The notes beneath the pieces were generated by a model. It worked only from the letters and a program-made list of their open reading frames with translations. It did not search any database and was not told where the DNA came from. The translations under genes were made by a program, and so were the position numbers. Source: JACCQS01 sp963766765 (GTDB lineage: Bacteria; Actinomycetota; Actinomycetes; Mycobacteriales; Geodermatophilaceae). Taken from it: DNA of 64,000 nucleotides. This document shows positions 59,617-64,000 of the stretch, in pieces (the stretch's first letter is position 1; each line of letters begins with the position of its first letter). Location: the NCBI GenBank assembly GCA_963766765.1, contig CAVYBR010000003.1, positions 130,832 through 194,831 of the forward strand, given 5' to 3'.

Positions 59617-62287
59617 ATGGCCCGCGCCCCGCTGTCCACCTATCGGCTGCAACTCAATCCGGATTTCGACTTCGATGCTGCGGCGCAAATCGTCAACTAC
59701 CTCGCCGATCTCGGGGTCTCGCACGTCTACCTGTCCCCCATCCTGCAGGCGGCCCCGGGGTCAACCCACGGTTACGACGTGGTCGATCCCTCACGGCCGA
59801 GTTCGGACCTGGGCGGGGAGGAGGGGTACGCCCGACTGACCGCCGCACTCAACGCGGCCGGCCTCAAGCAGGTGCTCGACATCGTTCCCAACCACATGGC
59901 GATCACCGGCCCGGAGAACCGCTGGTGGTGGGACGTCCTGGAGAACGGGCCCTCTTCGCTGTGGGCCGGGCATTTCGACGTCACGTGGGATCCGCCGGAA
60001 GCCAAGCTGCGCAACACCTTGCTGATGCCGATCCTCGGCGACCATTACGGCAGGGTGCTGGATCGGGGTGAGATCAAGGTGGGGCGCGAGGGACCGGTCT
60101 TCACGATCCGGTACTTCGATCATCGACTTCCGGTCTCCCCGCGGACGCTGGAGACGATTCTGGCTCCTGCTGCACTTGCGACCGGCGACGATGATCTCGC
60201 CTTCATCGCCACTGCCTACCGACGGTTGCCGGCGGCCGAACGCACCGATCCGGCTGGGATGGCCGAACGCAGACGGGACGCTGGGGTGCTCTGCGAGCAG
60301 CTTCGCCGATTGCTCGTCGAGCGATCGGCGTTGGGCGAGGCCCTGGACGACGCGGTAGCCGCACTGAACGAGGACGTCGACGCACTCGATGCGTTCCTGG
60401 AGATCCAGAACCATCGGATCGCGTTCTGGCGCACCGCCGGCCGCGACCTGGACTACCGACGATTCTTCGACATCGACACGCTGGTCGGGCTACGCGTCGA
60501 GGATCCCGCGGTCTTCGAGGACACCCATCAGAAGATCATTTCCTGGGTCCGCGAAGGCATCGTGGACGGCCTGCGAGTCGATCACCCCGACGGCCTGCGC
60601 GACCCGGAGGGCTACACCCACCGGCTGAGCGCGGCCACCGGTGGAGTCTGGACCGTCGTCGAGAAGATCCTCGAACACGGTGAGGAACTTCCCGAGTCCT
60701 GGCCGGTCGCCGGCACCACCGGCTACGACCGACTCACGGTCATCGGAGGCCTGTTCGTCGACCCGGCCGGCGAGGAGCCGCTGACCACGTCGTACGGAGA
60801 GCTCACCGGCGCCCCCACCGATGTGGCCGAGGTTCAGCGGGAGGCCAAGCGCTGGGCCGTGCGCGAACTGCTCGCAGCCGACGTGAACCGGCTCTCCGAC
60901 CTGCTCGTCTCGTTGTGCGAGGGGCGGCGCTACCAGCGCGATCGAACGCGACACGAGTTGCATGACGCGCTGCAGGAATTGCTCGCCGCGTTCTCGGTGT
61001 ACCGCACCTACGTCCAGGCTGAGCAGGGTCTGGTCCGACCTGCCGACATCGAACATGTCGAGGCGGCTTGCGCTGTCGCGGCCGAGTGGCGCCCGGACAT
61101 CGACCCCGATCTGCTGAGGTTCTTCGCCGACCTGTTGCTGTTGCGGCTCCCGAAACCGACTGAGGCCGAGCAGGAATGGGTGATGCGTTTCCAGCAGCTC
61201 ACCGGTCCAGCGATGGCCAAGGGTGTCGAAGACACCACCTTCTATCGCTACACGAGGCTCCTCGCACTCAACGAAGTCGGTGGTGACCCTGGCCGGTTCG
61301 GGGTCAGCGTGCCCGAGTTCCACGCCGCCAACGCGGCCGCGCAGGACAAGTGGCCGGACACGATGACGACGCTCTCCACGCATGACACGAAGCGATCCGC
61401 AGACGTACGTGCGCGACTGAGCCTGCTCTCGGAGATCCCGCACGAGTGGGCTTCAGCGTGTGCGCACTGGATGAGTGACTCCGCCATCCATTGGCCCGGT
61501 GGTGACCCCGATCGGCACACGCAGCACCTGCTCTTCCAGACACTGGTCGGCGCTTGGCCACTGTCGGTTGAACGCGCGACCGACTACCTGGCAAAGGCGA
61601 CCAAGGAAGCCAAGGTGCATACCACGTGGACCGAACCCAATCATGCGTTCGATCAGGCGCGGGATGCGTACGTGGCCGGCGTCCTCGGCGACCCGGATCT
61701 GGTCGCCGACATCGAGGACTTCGTCAGCGGGCTCGTGGAGCCAGGCCGGGTCAATGCGCTGGCGCAAGCCCTGCTGCAGTTGACGGTGCCTGGCGTGCCC
61801 GACACCTACCAGGGCAGCGAGCTGTGGGACCTCAGCCTCGTCGACCCGGACAACCGGCGACCGGTGGACTTCGAGCTCCGCCGGGCACTGCTTGCCGAGG
61901 TGGCGACGCTCGGCCCAGCCGAGCTGATCGCCCGATCCGACGAGGGACTGCCGAAGCTTCGCGTCGTACGGGAGGCGCTGCACCTGCGCCGCCGGCGACC
62001 GGAGCTGTTCGGTGCGGGGCCGGCCGCGAGGTATGAACCTCTGGAGTGTTCCGGCGACCTGGCTGGGCATGGTGTCGGCTTCACCAGGGGGGCTTCCGTG
62101 ATTGTGGTTGCGCCAAGACTTGTCATGAGCCTGCGCGGAGGCTGGAATGACACGAAAGTCATCGTGCCGCCAGGATCCTGGACAGATCTGGTGACCGGTG
62201 CGGTACGGGTTGGGGGGGCCACATCGATGCGTCGAGCTACTCGACGCCTTCCCGGTTGCTCTGCTCGAGCGCACGTCGGAGGCCTGA
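59617..62287 (+). CDS. treY: Maltooligosyltrehalose synthase TreY (one frameshift near the C-terminus)
   Basis: TreY turns the reducing end of maltodextrin into a trehalose unit. GH13 motifs are present: STYRLQLNPDFDFDAAAQIV at the start, VLDIVPNHMAI, VDGLRVDHPDGLRDP (nucleophile), WTVVEKIL (acid/base Glu region) and TLSTHDTKRSADVRAR (third acid). Near 62215, in a run of seven G, one extra base moves the true C-terminus (HRCVELLDAFPVALLERTSEA) to another frame, ending at TGA 62285. If the shift is ignored the frame runs on into treZ and gives a false 1275-aa fusion. Length is ~890 aa. Confidence 0.93.
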
Positions 62288-62288
62288 C

Positions 62289-64000
62289 GTGCGCTTCTCG
62301 GTCTGGGCACCTCGGGCGCAGATGTCCGTCGAGATACTCGTCGGCTCCGGCCGTACCGAACTGGTCCCTGGCGAGCGCGGCTACTGGTCGGCAGACCTCC
62401 CGGCTCTTGTGGCCGGCTCGGACTGACGCGCTCTCGATCGACGGCGGCCCGCCACGGCCGGACCCCCGCTCGGCACATCAACCGGCCGGCATCCAGGGCC
62501 TGTCCCGCATCGTCGACCATGACGAGTTCCGGTGGACGGACTCGGACTGGGCCGGACTCGACCTTGCCCGGTCGGTCCTTTACGAGCTGCACATCGGCAC
62601 CTTCACCGAGGCCGGAACATTTCGCGGAGCCATCGATCGTCTGGACCATCTGGTCTCCCTCGGGGTCGACGCGATCGAACTGATGCCGGTCGCGGAGTTC
62701 CCGGGTGCGCGCGGCTGGGGTTATGACGGCGTGGACCTGTTTGCCCCGCATTCCGCCTACGGCGGTCCGGACGGCCTGAAGGAGCTCATCAACGCCGCGC
62801 ACGCAAAGGGATTGGGCGTCATCCTCGATGTCGTCTACAACCATCTCGGTCCTGACGGGAATTACCTGGGCGAATTCGGTCCGTACTTCGATGACCGCCA
62901 TCACACCAACTGGGGTCAGGGGATCAACGTCGACGGGCCGGGCAGCGACGAGGTCCGCGCCTTCATCGTGGACAACGCGCTCATGTGGCTGCGCGACTAC
63001 CACGTCGATGGACTCAGGCTCGATGCCGTGCACGCCATCGTGGACGAGTCGGCAACGCACATTCTCGAGGAACTCAGCACGGCTGTGGCCGACCTGTCGC
63101 GAAGGCACCAAATTCCGCTGTGGCTGATCGCCGAATCCGATCTGAACGCGCCGCGGTTCGTCCGTCCGGTGGCGCAGGGCGGGTACGGGCTTGCCGCGTC
63201 CTGGGCCGACGAGTGGCATCACGCGCTGCATAGCGTCCTGACCGGGGAGACGGAGGGTTACTACTCCGACTTCGGCAGCATGCTCGCACCTTGCCAAGGC
63301 ACTTCGGCAGGCCTGGGTCTACGACGGCGAATATTCAGCCCATCGCGACCGCACGCACGGACGTCGGCCGACCGGACTGTCCGGCCACCAGTTCGTGGTC
63401 AGCGCACAGAACCACGATCAGGTGGGCAACCGGGCAGCCGGTGAACGGCTCGGCGAGCTGGCCCCCATCGGTCGGTTGCGAATCGCCGCGGCCCTGCTGC
63501 TGACCGGCCCCTTCGTACCGATGCTCTTCCAGGGTGAGGAGTGGGCCGCCTCGACCCCGTTCCAATACTTCACCGATCACCAGGATCCCGAGCTCGGTCG
63601 CGCGGTCTCGGAGGGGCGACAGAACGAGTTCGCCTATTTCGGTTGGAAGCCGGAGGACGTGCCTGATCCGCAGGACGAGGCAACCTTTCTCCGATCACGG
63701 TTGCGCTGGGACGAGCTCACGGCGCGCCAGCATGCGGAGATGCTGAAGTGGCACAAGTCGTTGATCGCCTTGCGCCGAAAGCACCCTGGCCTGGGGACGG
63801 GCCCGCTGGGCGATGTCAGCATTGACTTCGAAACCGATCAACAGTGGTTGATCATGCGGCGGGCGATCGCCGGCGTCGCAGTGGGGATCAACCTCGGCGA
63901 GTCGCGGGTCCTGCGGCTGGCCGGAGACGTCCTGCTGTCATCGACACCGGCGCTGGAGAACCTCGGCGGCGGTCTCCTGGTCCTTCCGCCGGCGTCGGTG
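62289..64000 (+). CDS. treZ: Maltooligosyltrehalose trehalohydrolase TreZ (two frameshifts, 3'-partial)
   Basis: TreZ releases trehalose from the product of TreY. GTG 62289, 1 nt after the treY stop, gives VRFSVWAPRAQMSVEILVGSG. After a shift near 62427 (an extra G) the protein goes on: SVLYELHIGTFTEAGTFRGA, VILDVVYNHLGPDGNYLGEF, VDGLRLDAVHAIVDES, WLIAESDLNAPRF. After a second shift near 63293 (an extra C) it continues ALRQAWVYDGEYSAHRD, VVSAQNHDQVGNRAAGERL, PMLFQGEEWAASTPFQYFTD to the end of the window without a stop. The active-site Asp, Glu and Asp are all present. About 570 of the usual ~580-600 residues are in view. Confidence 0.93.

Noticed and set aside
59617..63444. Genuine TreY-TreZ fusion protein of 1275 aa
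   Set aside because: The true TreY C-terminus and stop and the true TreZ N-terminus are encoded in neighbouring frames; the fusion region itself has no similarity to either enzyme.

Overview
The window is high-GC DNA from an actinobacterium. The evidence is lineage-typical: an HspR-controlled dnaK-grpE-dnaJ operon, a separate purS with purQ and purL, a mycothiol-dependent maleylpyruvate-isomerase-type enzyme, Zur with ZnuACB, a DUF3151 protein near fba and purA, an EtfD-type membrane oxidoreductase, GlgX-TreY-TreZ, and many GTG starts placed 6-8 nt after a TAnnnT -10 box (leaderless transcripts). No rRNA, tRNA, CRISPR array, prophage or transposase gene was recognised. The order or genus cannot be fixed from what is visible.

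Layout. 1-8.8 kb: the end of an oxalate/formate-type MFS carrier with its small partner, then purine genes (purS-Q-L, purC, purD), a DUF559 nuclease-like gene between two related 71-bp hairpin elements, and an AI-2E-family exporter. 9-17.1 kb: a MerR regulator divergent from a six-gene operon with a Baeyer-Villiger-type flavin monooxygenase, a large His-rich membrane protein, an SDR/alpha-beta-hydrolase fusion, a cupredoxin-like lipoprotein, a second polytopic membrane protein and a 62-aa membrane peptide. This is the best candidate for an undescribed system. 17.2-23.5 kb: rsgA, purA, and zur-znuB-znuC-znuA under a candidate Zur box. 23.5-33.9 kb: a decayed RibD-like gene, MFS, DUF3151, an alpha/beta hydrolase, fba, a PP2C phosphatase, a CoA-disulfide-reductase-like flavoprotein with a GlcD-like oxidase, DedA and pyrE. 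33.9-40.3 kb: a mycothiol-dependent-type enzyme, a fasciclin lipoprotein, a sulfite-oxidase-fold molybdoenzyme, an SDR and small membrane proteins. 40.3-47.8 kb: the heat-shock block (clpB, hspR-dnaJ-grpE-dnaK) with two HAIR-like HspR sites, and an OsmC protein. 47.9-57.2 kb: an ArsR-VOC pair, an acyl-CoA dehydrogenase divergent from etfD, DUF389, an aldo/keto reductase, purB and sthA. 57.5-64 kb: glgX-treY-treZ for trehalose synthesis from glycogen; treZ runs off the end.

Two things cut across the window. First, at least a dozen genes carry one or more single-base frameshifts while their protein similarity continues across the break (purC, purA, fba, dnaK, treY, treZ and others). These are housekeeping genes, so the simplest reading is indel errors in the assembly; they are annotated as one gene each with the breaks noted. 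Second, intergenic gaps just 3' of stop codons carry perfect or near-perfect palindromes. Two sequence-unrelated palindrome families are each arrayed at exactly 42-bp spacing, a third is a 71-bp hairpin present twice, and a fourth occurs once.
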